DNA of 61,680 nucleotides from a virus, in the IMG/VR virus record IMGVR_UViG_3300036830_000246, positions 1-61,680 of that record. One strand, written 5' to 3'. Both the position numbers and the translations under genes were made by a program. Shown here piece after piece: positions 6,739 through 15,714 of the stretch (position 1 is its first letter; every line of letters begins with the position of its first letter). The notes beneath the pieces were generated by a model. The model was not told where the DNA came from. It saw only the letters and a program-made list of their open reading frames with translations, and did no database searches.

Positions 6739-7083
6739 ATGAGCGCGGGGGTCTATGATTACGAGACCATCAATCGAGGATTGAAACGCCTGCGTGGCGA
6801 AGCGCCCACGGGCGTGCGCTTTGAAAGCAACCCGAGCGAGGACGGCTTGGTCCGCCGCGTCTTCGAGGACATCGCCGACCCTCCACTTCGCCATCCCCAC
6901 TCCGGCATTCCCGCGGCGCTGGGCGTTGGAGAGGGCGCGTGCGCGCCAGACGGCGTTGCGCTCCGATGCGCCCGCCACCCGCATCCGTTTGGGCGCCCAC
7001 CGCAGGGGTTGCCGGCGAAGTACGACACCAGCTGGGTGGCGTCCGCGCTCGCGAATTCTCAGGCTTTGAAAAAGGAAAACTGA
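6739..7083 (+). CDS. Unrecognised protein before portal
   Basis: 114 residues starting MSAGVYDYETINRG after a strong GGAGGTGGCG; an earlier in-frame start at 6709 lacks an RBS. The middle is Pro/His/Gly-rich and shows no clear fold. It ends four bases before the portal gene. Confidence 0.65.
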   Translation: MSAGVYDYETINRGLKRLRGEAPTGVRFESNPSEDGLVRRVFEDIADPPLRHPHSGIPAALGVGEGACAPDGVALRCARHPHPFGRPPQGLPAKYDTSWVASALANSQALKKEN

Positions 7084-7086
7084 TCC

Positions 7087-10000
7087 ATGGCCGTCATTGA
7101 ATCCACGACCATGCCGGGGTCCGCCCTCCCGCCGCTGCCTCAGGTCCGCATGGCCCCGCAGACGGAAGAACAGACGATCGAGGACACGGACGACGAACGG
7201 GAAGAGGGGGAAGACGATCGCAAGATCGTGCCAGAGCCCGAGTACGATTCCTCCAAGGCGCGCCTCGTCGCCTGGATCGCGGATCACAATATCGCGCGCC
7301 ACCTCGATTTCGACACGCTGCAAAAGATCGGCCAGGAGGTTTATCGCGGCTACGAGATGGACGAGAACTCGCGCGCGGAATGGAAACAAGATACCGAGGC
7401 CGCGTTGCGGTTCGCTACCCAAGAGGCCCAGCCGAAGCAATATCCGTGGCCCAAAGCTTGCCTATCGTTGGATACCGACATCCTTACCGAAAATGGTTGG
7501 AAGCCGATCGCCGATGTAGTGCCGGGTGAGCGGGTTTATAGCCGAGCCCCCGATGGGGCGGCGGATTTCTTTCCGGTAAGCAGAACCTTCCGGCACGTCG
7601 CCGAGGAAGTTGTGCATTTCCATGGCAAAAGCATCGACCTGCTTGCCACTCCGAACCACAATATGCTGGTGGAGGACCGGGACACGGGCGCCACGTCCTT
7701 TATTCAGGCTGGCGAATTCGTGCGCCGCCATGCGAAAGGGCCAAATCAATTCTGCCTGTCCCGCAAATCCATTCCACTCACTTCGGCATGGCGCGGAGAC
7801 AATCCCACCAAGGTCTATGGCATTGATGGCGCCGCTTATGCACGCTTCCTCGGCTGGTACGTGTCAGAAGGGTTCTGCGATAGACCAACGGGCAGTTTCG
7901 GGATTGCCCAAAGCAGGCGCGCAAATCCCCGAAAATACGAGATTCTGCGCCATGACATAGAAGCCTGCGGGTTTACCTATCAGGCCCGCGAGGACGGTTT
8001 CACTGTCCACGCCCGTTCGATGCCGGACTTGTTTAAGGCCGAGCTGCGAGCGCTCGGAACCGCATATTCAAAGCACCTTCCCCGCCATGTTCTTTCTTAT
8101 GCGCCTGAATTGCTTGAGCAAGTTCTGGATACATTGGTCGCGGGAGACGGCCGTGTCCGCCAAAGGGCGCATCAACGGCAACGGAACCGCACGTATTTTA
8201 CCACGTCGTCCCTGCTCGCCGGACAGGTGCAGGAAATCTGCCAGAAACTCGGAATGCGTGGCTCGGTAACGACCGTCGAGGCCAGAGCGGGCGGCGTCAT
8301 CAACGGCAGGGCAATTATCGGAGCCGCTGAGGGCTATTCCATCAGCATCGCAACAAAAGCGACTATCCAAGTCCTCAAGTTGGCGCGCGAACTTCAGTCG
8401 TTCAATGACGAGGTAGCGTGCGTCGAGGTTTATCCACACAACACGATTTACGTCCGGCGCAAGGGTAAAGCCGTGTGGGTGGGGAATTCCAACATCATCT
8501 ATCCCCTCATTACAGCGGCATCGCTCCAGTTTGCCGCGAAGGCCTATCCCGCGATCGTGCCGAACCGCAACGTCGTGAAGGGCATCGTCTGGGGCACGGA
8601 CGATGGAATGCCCGCGACACAGACGGGCAAGATGGGCGGCGCGCCGTTGCTCGACCCGCAAAGCGGCCAGCCGCAATGGCTCATCCCGCCCGGCAGCAAG
8701 CGCAAGCACGCGGATCGCGTGGGCGCGCATATGTCGTGGCAGCTGCTTGTGGAGATGCCCGAATGGGAGCCGCAGACGGACCAGATGCTCCATCAGCTTC
8801 CGATCGTCGGCGGCGCCGTGCGCAAGACGTTTCGCGATTACGCAGAAAAGCGCAATTGCTCCGTCCTCGTGCCGCTGATGAACATCGTGTGGGACATGAA
8901 CGCGGAATCCTTCGAGGTCGCGCCCCGCCACACGGAGATCCTGACCCTCTACCCGCACGAGATCACGACGAACGAGCGGGCGGACGAAACTTTCCTCACC
9001 CTCAATTACGGCCCGTCGGACGATGACGGCGCGGACCCGAACGACGATCAGGCCCCGCATGTCTTTCTCGAACAGCACACACGTTACGACTTGGATGGCG
9101 ACGGTTACGCGGAGCCGCTCACGGTCACGATCCACAAGCGGTCCCAGCGGGTCGTGCGCATCACCGCGCGCTTTGAAGAGCCTGGCATCAAGGAGACGGA
9201 TTACCAGGACGACGAAGACGAGGAAATCCAGTCCATCCAGGCGCTTGGCCATTACACGCTCTATTCGTTCCTGCCCAACCCCAAGGGCGGCTCGTATCCG
9301 GTAGGTTTCGGCCACCTTCTCAAGCCCATGAACGAGGCGATCAACACCTCGATCAACCAGATGTTCGACGCCGGCCATCTCCAGATCGCGGGCGGCGGCT
9401 TCATCGGCACGAGTTTGTCGATCCCGTCTGGGCCCACGACGTTCCAGCTCGGCGAATACATCCCGGTCAACAACAAGGGCCAGTCGATCCGCGACGCCGT
9501 CTTCCCTATTCCGTTCCCCGGTCCCAGCGAAGTGCTCTTCCAGCTGCTGGGCTTCCTCGTTTCCGCGGCCGAGCGAACCGCTGCCGTACAGGATGTCTTG
9601 ACGGGGGATTCTTCCAGCCTCGCGAACACGGCCCCCACGACGATGCTCGCGCTGATCGAGCAGGGGATGAAGGTCTACACGGCGATTTACAAGCGCATTT
9701 ACCGGGCGCTGAAAGAAGAGCTTGCGAAGCTCTATCGCCTCAACCGCCTCAACATGGAGGACGACCAGCGCTTCCAAATGGGGGACGACTGGCAGGAAAT
9801 CAGCCCTGAGGATTACCGCCTCGGCGGCGGGGTCGAGCCCATGGCGGACCCCACGATGGTCACGGACATGCAGCGCCTCGGGCGCGCGGGTGTCCTGCTC
9901 CAGTTCAAGGACGATCCTCTTTTCCAGCCGCTCGAAATCCGCCGCCGCTATCTCGAAGCCTGCGGAATCGAGCAGATCGACAAACTTCTGCTGGAGAAAA

Positions 10001-10455
10001 TGCCGCCACCGGTGGCGATGCAAGCGGACCTCGCGCTCAAGCAGGCCGAGCTCGGCCGCGTCCGCGCGGCCGAGATCAAGGACCAAACGCAGGGCATCCT
10101 CAACATGGCGCTCGCCCGCGCGAAAGCGAATGGCCCGGAGATCGAATGGTTCGAGAAACAGATCGACATCATGCGTCTCCACATCGAGGCCCTGAACACC
10201 ACCGTGAAGGCTGCGGACGTCGACGCGAAATTCCACGGCCACAACGTCCACATGCAGGCCGCGCAGCAAAAAGCCAGAGAGGTAGCGAACAATGAACCAA
10301 CCCCAACTCCCCCACCGGAATCCGCTGGCCCAATCAATAACGGACAGGGAATTCCAGCTGTGGCGCCACCACCCGGTAACGGAAATGGTTCTGCTCTTCC
10401 TCCAGGACCAGGTGACGAATTGGCGGGCGGCAGCGGCGGAGCTTTGGGAGGCTGA
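7087..10455 (+). CDS. Portal protein with intein
   Basis: 1122 residues as encoded. Removing a 343-residue intein (residues 125-467) leaves about 779, a normal size for podovirus portals. Exteins join as WPKA-SNIIYPLITAASLQFAA, a stretch typical of podovirus portal proteins. The C-terminal third has a long helical region, with a Pro/Gly-rich tail overlapping the next gene. The portal forms the dodecameric DNA-entry ring and anchors the gp4-like and gp10-like tail factors. Splicing would be needed for assembly. Confidence 0.9.
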   Translation: MAVIESTTMPGSALPPLPQVRMAPQTEEQTIEDTDDEREEGEDDRKIVPEPEYDSSKARLVAWIADHNIARHLDFDTLQKIGQEVYRGYEMDENSRAEWKQDTEAALRFATQEAQPKQYPWPKACLSLDTDILTENGWKPIADVVPGERVYSRAPDGAADFFPVSRTFRHVAEEVVHFHGKSIDLLATPNHNMLVEDRDTGATSFIQAGEFVRRHAKGPNQFCLSRKSIPLTSAWRGDNPTKVYGIDGAAYARFLGWYVSEGFCDRPTGSFGIAQSRRANPRKYEILRHDIEACGFTYQAREDGFTVHARSMPDLFKAELRALGTAYSKHLPRHVLSYAPELLEQVLDTLVAGDGRVRQRAHQRQRNRTYFTTSSLLAGQVQEICQKLGMRGSVTTVEARAGGVINGRAIIGAAEGYSISIATKATIQVLKLARELQSFNDEVACVEVYPHNTIYVRRKGKAVWVGNSNIIYPLITAASLQFAAKAYPAIVPNRNVVKGIVWGTDDGMPATQTGKMGGAPLLDPQSGQPQWLIPPGSKRKHADRVGAHMSWQLLVEMPEWEPQTDQMLHQLPIVGGAVRKTFRDYAEKRNCSVLVPLMNIVWDMNAESFEVAPRHTEILTLYPHEITTNERADETFLTLNYGPSDDDGADPNDDQAPHVFLEQHTRYDLDGDGYAEPLTVTIHKRSQRVVRITARFEEPGIKETDYQDDEDEEIQSIQALGHYTLYSFLPNPKGGSYPVGFGHLLKPMNEAINTSINQMFDAGHLQIAGGGFIGTSLSIPSGPTTFQLGEYIPVNNKGQSIRDAVFPIPFPGPSEVLFQLLGFLVSAAERTAAVQDVLTGDSSSLANTAPTTMLALIEQGMKVYTAIYKRIYRALKEELAKLYRLNRLNMEDDQRFQMGDDWQEISPEDYRLGGGVEPMADPTMVTDMQRLGRAGVLLQFKDDPLFQPLEIRRRYLEACGIEQIDKLLLEKMPPPVAMQADLALKQAELGRVRAAEIKDQTQGILNMALARAKANGPEIEWFEKQIDIMRLHIEALNTTVKAADVDAKFHGHNVHMQAAQQKAREVANNEPTPTPPPESAGPINNGQGIPAVAPPPGNGNGSALPPGPGDELAGGSGGALGG
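7459..8487 (+). other. Intein with LAGLIDADG homing endonuclease
   Basis: In-frame insertion starting at Cys125 (CLSLDTDILTENGW, block A) and ending HNTIYVRRKGKAVWVGN before Ser. The block B motif TPNH is at residues 188-191. The two LAGLIDADG helices are degenerate: FLGWYVSEG near residue 255 and LVAGDG near 350. The splice ends are standard (Cys1, terminal Asn, +1 Ser), but the usual penultimate His is Gly, as in some active inteins. Base composition is visibly less GC-rich than the flanking portal sequence, suggesting separate acquisition. Confidence 0.88.
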
Positions 10456-10615
10456 CGGCCTCAACGAAAAGAAGAGCGCGGAGCTCCGCTATCGCATCCA
10501 AACGACGGAAGAGTTGCGGAACATTACGGTTAACGGTATACGTTCCTATTATCAGCAAGCCGAAGCCAGAAAGCCCCAGCTAGATGAACGAATCCCTACA
10601 GCCCAAACTCCTTAA
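10292..10615 (+). CDS. Unrecognised protein overlapping portal end
   Basis: 107 residues in a different frame from the portal tail, overlapping it by 164 bases and the GroES-like gene by 32. It has a good RBS (GAGAGGTAGCG) and a sensible helical protein (FQLWRHHPVTEMVLLFLQDQ, ELRYRIQTTEELRN). Codons of the overlap serve a Pro/Gly-rich portal tail, which is tolerant of such overlap. Function unknown. Confidence 0.65.
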   Translation: MNQPQLPHRNPLAQSITDREFQLWRHHPVTEMVLLFLQDQVTNWRAAAAELWEADGLNEKKSAELRYRIQTTEELRNITVNGIRSYYQQAEARKPQLDERIPTAQTP

Positions 10616-10979
10616 GGGCGTGCATGCCGAATACATCCCCGCTCAGTGGGATGGCACGGACACTTCGGGCGTGCGCGTGGTGGGGAAGTGCGTCCTCATC
10701 CTGATGGACGAGAGCGCTTCGAAATCTTCCGGGGGCATCGAGCTTCCCCCGGAACTGGTCGAGCGCCAGACGCTCGCTTCGGAATCCGGCATTCTCGTGA
10801 AATGCGCCGAGGGCGCATTCCTTCTCAACGAAGACGGCACACCCTGGACGGGCTTTACGCCTTCGCCGGGCGATCGCGTCTATGTCGAGAAATTCGCCGG
10901 GCGCCTCGTACGGGGCCGCGACGGCAAGACCTACCGGCTCATGGATTACGGGGCCGTTGGCGCCGTGTACGAACTTTAG
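10584..10979 (+). CDS. GroES-like co-chaperonin
   Basis: 131 residues. The GroES fold pattern is visible: VVGKCVLILMDESASKSSGGIELP (start of the barrel and mobile loop), GILVKCAEGA, PSPGDRVYVEKFAG, YRLMDYGAVGAVYE. T4 gp31-type phage co-chaperonins replace host GroES to fold the capsid protein. Its place two genes before scaffold and close to the capsid gene agrees. The insertion NEDGTPWTGFTP widens one loop relative to bacterial GroES. Confidence 0.8.
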   Translation: MNESLQPKLLKGVHAEYIPAQWDGTDTSGVRVVGKCVLILMDESASKSSGGIELPPELVERQTLASESGILVKCAEGAFLLNEDGTPWTGFTPSPGDRVYVEKFAGRLVRGRDGKTYRLMDYGAVGAVYEL

Positions 10980-10990
10980 GAGATCGCGCG

Positions 10991-12019
10991 ATGGCACAGA
11001 ACACGCATTTGCAAAGCTCCCTTCCGCCGCAAGACGGCGAGTCCCTCGTCGAGGACGAGATGGACGAACTGGAACTCGAAGACGAGGACGAGCCTCTGGA
11101 ATCGAACGAAGACGTCCAGGCGGAAATCCAGGCGCGCCGCCAAGGCTGGCGACCGCTCGAAGAATACCGGGGCGCGCCTGGCGAATGGGTCGACGCCAAG
11201 ACGTTCCTCCAGCGCGGCCGCGATTTCCTGCCCTTCGTGCGGGCAGAGCTCCAGCGGGAAAAGACCCGCAACGCCAACCTGGAAACCGAAGTCCGCGAGA
11301 TGCGGACGAAGCTCGACGAAAACACCCAGGTGCTCAACGAAGTGCGCGAGATGGCGCGCACGGCCGGCGAGCGCGCGTATCAGCAAGCCCTCGGCCAGCT
11401 GAAACAGCAGCGCCGCGAAGCCGCCGCGACGGGCGACATGGCGCGCTACGACGAGCTCGACGAGCAGGTCGTGACGGCGGAAGAGACCCGCGGGGCGCGC
11501 GAACCGGCCAAACCGCCGGAGCAAAGCCCGAAACCGCAGCCGAAAGTGGAAGTTGCGCCGGAAGTCATGGCATTCATGGACGAAAATCCCTGGATGACGA
11601 ACTCAATGCTCTACAATGCCATGCAGGCCGAGCATCTTTTGCTCTTGAATGAAGCGCCGGGCCTACCCCTGGCGGAAAATCTCGAACGCGCCAAGGAGGC
11701 CGTGATGGCGAAATATCCGCGTCAATTCGGCCGCGATGAACCCACACCCGCGCCCGCGCCCGTCGCGCGGCCGCCCCGCCGCACCGTTCAACGCCCGACG
11801 GCGCCGAACGCGCAGCCCCGCGGACGCACGATCGATTCCATCGAAGATCCGGTGGAACGCGATCACGCACGCCGTTCGTTCGAGCGCTACAAGCGCCAGA
11901 TGCCCGGCTACACGGAACGGGAATTCATGACGATCTATGCCGATCCGCACGCGGACGTGCTGGAGCTCGGACGTCAACAGCGTGCAGCGCAAAGGAAGGC
12001 GAACAATGGCCAGAGCTAG
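10991..12019 (+). CDS. Scaffold-like protein
   Basis: 342 residues. The N-terminus is very acidic (EDEMDELELEDEDEPLE), the middle is long coiled coil (about residues 75-170), and the C-terminal part is Pro-rich then basic (ARRSFERYKRQMPGYTEREF). This charge pattern and the position before the capsid genes fit an internal scaffold. No sequence family is certain. Confidence 0.75.
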   Translation: MAQNTHLQSSLPPQDGESLVEDEMDELELEDEDEPLESNEDVQAEIQARRQGWRPLEEYRGAPGEWVDAKTFLQRGRDFLPFVRAELQREKTRNANLETEVREMRTKLDENTQVLNEVREMARTAGERAYQQALGQLKQQRREAAATGDMARYDELDEQVVTAEETRGAREPAKPPEQSPKPQPKVEVAPEVMAFMDENPWMTNSMLYNAMQAEHLLLLNEAPGLPLAENLERAKEAVMAKYPRQFGRDEPTPAPAPVARPPRRTVQRPTAPNAQPRGRTIDSIEDPVERDHARRSFERYKRQMPGYTEREFMTIYADPHADVLELGRQQRAAQRKANNGQS

Positions 12020-12554
12020 GAAAGACGTCGTGGGCGAATTCGTCCAAACGGGCGAAGGGACCGCGGACATGAGCCTCGCGGCGGAAACGCTTTCCCCCGA
12101 CGAGCGCGCGGCGGAACGCAAGGCCTATCTCGAAGAAGTCGCGCGCATCCGCAGGATACGCAAGCCTTTCGGGGCCTATTCGCAGAAGCTCGCCCTTCCG
12201 CGGCGTCCCGGCTACCATCGCCATTGGTTCAACGATGTCGGCGGCCGGCTCGAAGATGCGGTCGGCAACGGTTGGGCCCATGTGAAGGGCCAGGACGGCA
12301 AGCCGATAAAGCGCGTGGTCGGCACGGGACGCGATAATGGCGCGCTCGTCGGTTACGCTATGGAAATTCCGTTGGAGTTCTGGCAAGAAGACATGGACGC
12401 GCGGTTCGCCGCAGCGCAAGCCAGAGTAGACGACGTCAAGAAGACGCCCTTTCAGAGCCCGAACGGCAGCAAAGCCGATCGCGCCGATCAAGACAAATTC
12501 TACACGTCTCGCGAATCCGTCATCAGCATGAGCGAGTCGACGTCGAAAAGCTAA
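12006..12554 (+). CDS. Head-associated protein of unknown function
   Basis: 182 residues from ATG 12006, overlapping the scaffold gene by 14 bases. A recognisable core reads KLALPRRPGYHRHWFNDVGGRLEDA, RVVGTG and GYAMEIPLEFWQED, found in head modules of many podovirus-type phages without an assigned role. The C-terminus is Ser-rich. Confidence 0.75.
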   Translation: MARARKDVVGEFVQTGEGTADMSLAAETLSPDERAAERKAYLEEVARIRRIRKPFGAYSQKLALPRRPGYHRHWFNDVGGRLEDAVGNGWAHVKGQDGKPIKRVVGTGRDNGALVGYAMEIPLEFWQEDMDARFAAAQARVDDVKKTPFQSPNGSKADRADQDKFYTSRESVISMSESTSKS

Positions 12555-12590
12555 GACCAGCCAACCGAGCCATCACAGCAAGAGAAACAG

Positions 12591-12626
12591 GGCCGCCCGC
12601 GATTGTCGCGGCGGTCGGGTGTTTTC
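12591..12626 (+). terminator. Hairpin before decoration and capsid genes
   Basis: CCGCCCGCGA-TTG-TCGCGGCGG hairpin followed by TCGGGTGTTTTCC. It would reduce read-through from the scaffold side or stabilise the 5' end of the decoration and capsid mRNA. Confidence 0.6.
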
Positions 12627-12641
12627 CTCTCGGAGATGGCT

Positions 12642-13241
12642 ATGTCCAACGCGAACACGCCTTTCGGGCTCCGCCCGATCAACGACAACGGCACGCCTTG
12701 GTCGGGCCAGGGCCGAATGGTCTATTTCCCCACCGGCCAGGCCGGTAACATTTTCCTCGGCGATCCCCTCGTTCCGCTTGGCGGCTCCGATGCCTTCGGC
12801 GTTCCAGCGGTCGGCATTGCGAGCGCGGGCGCGACCAACACGGTACTCGGCGGCTTTATCGGGATCTCGAACGGTCCCGCGGGCTCGAACTACACGGTCA
12901 CGCGCGACTTGCCCGTCTATCGTCTCGGCGGTGTCGCGAACTACGGCTGGGTCTGCGACGATCCCAATCAGGTTTACGCGATCCAGGAAGACAGCGTGGG
13001 CGGCGCGATCGCGGCCGGCACGGGTGGCATGGCGAACGGCAATCTCATCGCCGGCGCGGGCTCGACCGCCACGGGCTTCTCCGGCTGGCTGCTCGACAGC
13101 TCGACAGTCGCTTCCGGCAACGCAACCTATCAGCTGCGCCTCCTCGGCCTCCTGCGTGGCCCCGACAATGCGATCGGGGTCGACGCAAAATGGGCCGTTC
13201 GTCTCAACCTTCCCGCTCTGTGGGCGACCGGCGGCTACTAA
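12642..13241 (+). CDS. Head decoration-type structural protein
   Basis: 199 residues, start chosen for the RBS CGGAG (ATG 12636 is also in frame). MSNANTPFGLRPIND followed by a beta-rich Gly/Ala protein is typical of proteins encoded directly before the capsid gene in podovirus head modules. Decoration or cementing is inferred from position and composition. Confidence 0.75.
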   Translation: MSNANTPFGLRPINDNGTPWSGQGRMVYFPTGQAGNIFLGDPLVPLGGSDAFGVPAVGIASAGATNTVLGGFIGISNGPAGSNYTVTRDLPVYRLGGVANYGWVCDDPNQVYAIQEDSVGGAIAAGTGGMANGNLIAGAGSTATGFSGWLLDSSTVASGNATYQLRLLGLLRGPDNAIGVDAKWAVRLNLPALWATGGY

Positions 13242-13271
13242 GGCCGGGCGAAACTTCAAGGAGTCAAACAC

Positions 13272-14192
13272 ATGGCAACGGTTGGCGGCGTAATCTCTAC
13301 TGGCGCACATCCAAAAGCCCTTTGGCCTGGGATCAAGACTTGGTGGGGTCGTCAGTACGACGAGCACGCCCAGGAATATCCCGAGCTCTACGATGTCGAA
13401 ACGTCGGACAAGGCCTACGAAGAGGACGTGGAAATCTCGGGCTTCGGTGTTCTTCGCGAGAAGGATCAGGGCTCGCCCACGACCTACGACACGGAAGTCC
13501 AGGGCGCCGTGACCCGCTATACGCACATTGCGTATTCCGGCGGTTACATCGTGACCTACGAAGAGCTGCGGGACGACCTCTACGAGGTGGTATCGAAGCG
13601 CCGGGCCTCCATGCTGGCGTTCGCGGGGCGCCAGACGGAGGAAATCATTGGGGCGAACGTCTTCAATCAGGCGTTCAATCCCAACTATACAATCGGCGAC
13701 GGCACGTCCTTCATCGCCAACAACCACCCGACGATCTCGGGCAATCAGTCGAACCTTCTGGCGACATCCGCCGACCTGTCGGAAACCGCGATCGAAGATC
13801 TCGGCATCCAGATCATGCAGGCGACGGACTATCGCGGGAACAAGATCGCGCTCATCCCCCAGTGCCTCGTGATCTCGCCCGTGCAGTATTTCGACGCCAA
13901 CCGCATCGTTCACTCCATCCTTCAGAACGACACGGCGACGAATGCGATCAACGTCATCAAGGCCACGGGAATGTTCCCCAAGGGCATCGTGACGAACCAC
14001 TATTTCACCAGTTCGACCGCGTGGTTCATCCGCACGAACGCCCCTTGCGGTGCGCGCTTCATGTGGCGCGACAAGCCGATGTTCGACACCGACAACGAGT
14101 TCGATACGAAGAACGCCAAGGCGACGCAGTACATGCGCTTCTCCTGCGGCGTGACGGACTGGCGCTCGTATTACGGAACGCCGGGCGTTTAA
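13272..14192 (+). CDS. Major capsid protein
   Basis: 306 residues. The sequence reads like an HK97-fold capsid protein: TKYTEELRDD-like strand (YIVTYEELRDDLYEVV), a long helix (RRASMLAFAGRQTEEIIGANVF), and C-terminal strands ending MRFSCGVTDWRSYYGTPGV. RBS is AAGGAGTC. A strong hairpin follows the gene, as expected for a highly expressed virion gene. Confidence 0.88.
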   Translation: MATVGGVISTGAHPKALWPGIKTWWGRQYDEHAQEYPELYDVETSDKAYEEDVEISGFGVLREKDQGSPTTYDTEVQGAVTRYTHIAYSGGYIVTYEELRDDLYEVVSKRRASMLAFAGRQTEEIIGANVFNQAFNPNYTIGDGTSFIANNHPTISGNQSNLLATSADLSETAIEDLGIQIMQATDYRGNKIALIPQCLVISPVQYFDANRIVHSILQNDTATNAINVIKATGMFPKGIVTNHYFTSSTAWFIRTNAPCGARFMWRDKPMFDTDNEFDTKNAKATQYMRFSCGVTDWRSYYGTPGV

Positions 14193-14204
14193 CCCCCCCC
14201 TTGG

Positions 14205-14239
14205 GGCGGCGGAGCGATCCGCCGCCTTCGGGCCTGAAT
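14205..14239 (+). terminator. Terminator after major capsid gene
   Basis: Perfect 9-bp stem GGCGGCGGA / TCCGCCGCC with a GCGA tetraloop, followed after a spacer by TTGAACTTTT. The T-run is not immediately adjacent, so it may act as a partial terminator or 3' mRNA stabiliser. Confidence 0.6.
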
Positions 14240-14289
14240 TGAACTTTTGACCGCCAGGCCTTGAAAGCCCGGCAAAAGGAGACGTCGCC

Positions 14290-15228
14290 ATGCCGCCCCG
14301 GACAGCGTTCTACGCACCCGCTCACCGCATCAACAACAAGTCGAACATCCAGGGGGTGAATCCTCCCGTGGCGCCCGATGCCGCGCCATCGCTGGACTTC
14401 GCTGGTTCCGGCATCCAGGACCACCGCCTGCCGTACAATATGTTCAACGGCGCGAACGCCGCGACGGCGATCGGCGTCCTCGGATGGTACGGCGCCGATA
14501 CACCGCGCACGCTCAACGTCATTCCGTCGACGCTGCATGCGGACACGATCGCGGCCGCCGCTCATGTCGTGCTCGGCACCGCCATGACCCTCGCGGGGGC
14601 CTCGACGGGCATCACGGTGGTTCCGGCCGGAGGTTTGCTCGTCGCGCCCGCGATGAATGTCATTCCCGCCGGCGCGCTCGTGCTCGACGGCAATCCCGCG
14701 ATCTTCCGCTACGGCACGGGCTTCATCAGCGCGTTCTACGATCCCACGAAGATGTTGTCCCGCGCGGTCTCGATCACGGGCGTGAGCGCAGGTGCGGGCG
14801 GGGATTTCCTAGTTTCCGGCTGGGACGTTTACGGCGAGCCCATGACGGACACGATCACGGTCGCGGCCGGGGTGAACACCGTCAATAGCCTCAAAGCCTT
14901 CAAGTTCGTTGGCTCGATCGTGCCCCAGTTCACGGATGCGCAGAACTATTCCGTTGGAACCGCCGATGTGTTCGGGCTACCGATCTTCGGCGCATCGTTC
15001 TTCGACCAGACGATCTCGTGGAACGCGACCGCGATCGTGGCTGCAACGGGCTTCGTGGCTGGCGATGTCACGGCGCCGACGGCCCTCACGGGCGACGTCC
15101 GCGGCACCTACGCGACCCAGTCGGCCTCCGACGGCACGAAGCGCCTCATCGTGAGCCAGCGCCCGTCGCTGTCGCAAATGGTGACGTCCGGGATCTCAAT
15201 CGGTCTCTTCGGCCAGGTTCAGGCCTAA
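14290..15228 (+). CDS. Structural protein (head or tail)
   Basis: 312 residues, beta-rich with repeated Gly/Ala/Thr stretches (ITGVSAGAGGDFLVSGWDVYGEPMTD is one segment). No known enzyme motif. Position after the capsid gene and strong RBS (AAAGGAGACGTCGCC) indicate a virion protein. Confidence 0.7.
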   Translation: MPPRTAFYAPAHRINNKSNIQGVNPPVAPDAAPSLDFAGSGIQDHRLPYNMFNGANAATAIGVLGWYGADTPRTLNVIPSTLHADTIAAAAHVVLGTAMTLAGASTGITVVPAGGLLVAPAMNVIPAGALVLDGNPAIFRYGTGFISAFYDPTKMLSRAVSITGVSAGAGGDFLVSGWDVYGEPMTDTITVAAGVNTVNSLKAFKFVGSIVPQFTDAQNYSVGTADVFGLPIFGASFFDQTISWNATAIVAATGFVAGDVTAPTALTGDVRGTYATQSASDGTKRLIVSQRPSLSQMVTSGISIGLFGQVQA

Positions 15229-15240
15229 GGGGAAACCGGC

Positions 15241-15714
15241 ATGGCGGCCCCTACCTGGACGAAACAGGTTTTGGAGAACGGCGCGCGAAACTATCTCGCG
15301 ACGTATACGATCTTTTGGGGCGCTCTCGACACGGGCTTGCCCGATGCCTACACGGCGGCCGACGCCACGGATGCCGGCGACATGGGCGTCGTGATCCTGG
15401 GCCAGACGCTTTATCCAGGTCCGCACTTGAAGATCATGCGGCTCGGTTACGACATGTCGGACGGCCTGGGTGTGCGGCTCACCTGGGATGCGACGACCCC
15501 GCAAGACGCCTACATCATCAACGGCACGGGGGCGGGCAAGCAGATGTTCGTGCCGCAAGGCGGTTTGTACGTTCCGCAAGACACCGGCGCGCCGATTGCG
15601 GGCGCGACAGGCAACATCATTTTCAACACCATCGGGACCGGCGACGCTCCGGGCGCGACGGGCGACTTCATCTCGATCAACATGTGGCTGAGGAAGGACA
15701 TATCGCAGCAATGA
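15241..15714 (+). CDS. Structural protein
   Basis: 157 residues, beta-rich and Gly-rich (GAPIAGATGNIIFNTIG). Function not recognised. RBS is AAGGGGAAACC. The next gene starts inside its stop (ATGA). Confidence 0.65.
   Translation: MAAPTWTKQVLENGARNYLATYTIFWGALDTGLPDAYTAADATDAGDMGVVILGQTLYPGPHLKIMRLGYDMSDGLGVRLTWDATTPQDAYIINGTGAGKQMFVPQGGLYVPQDTGAPIAGATGNIIFNTIGTGDAPGATGDFISINMWLRKDISQQ

Noticed and set aside
8068-10464. Very long open frame (798 codons) on the minus strand opposite the portal gene
   Set aside because: It is the mirror of a GC-rich coding gene: rich in Arg, Asp, His and Val, no RBS, no protein family pattern. The portal on the plus strand explains the region. The same applies to long minus-strand frames at 28288-30498 and 34210-36213.
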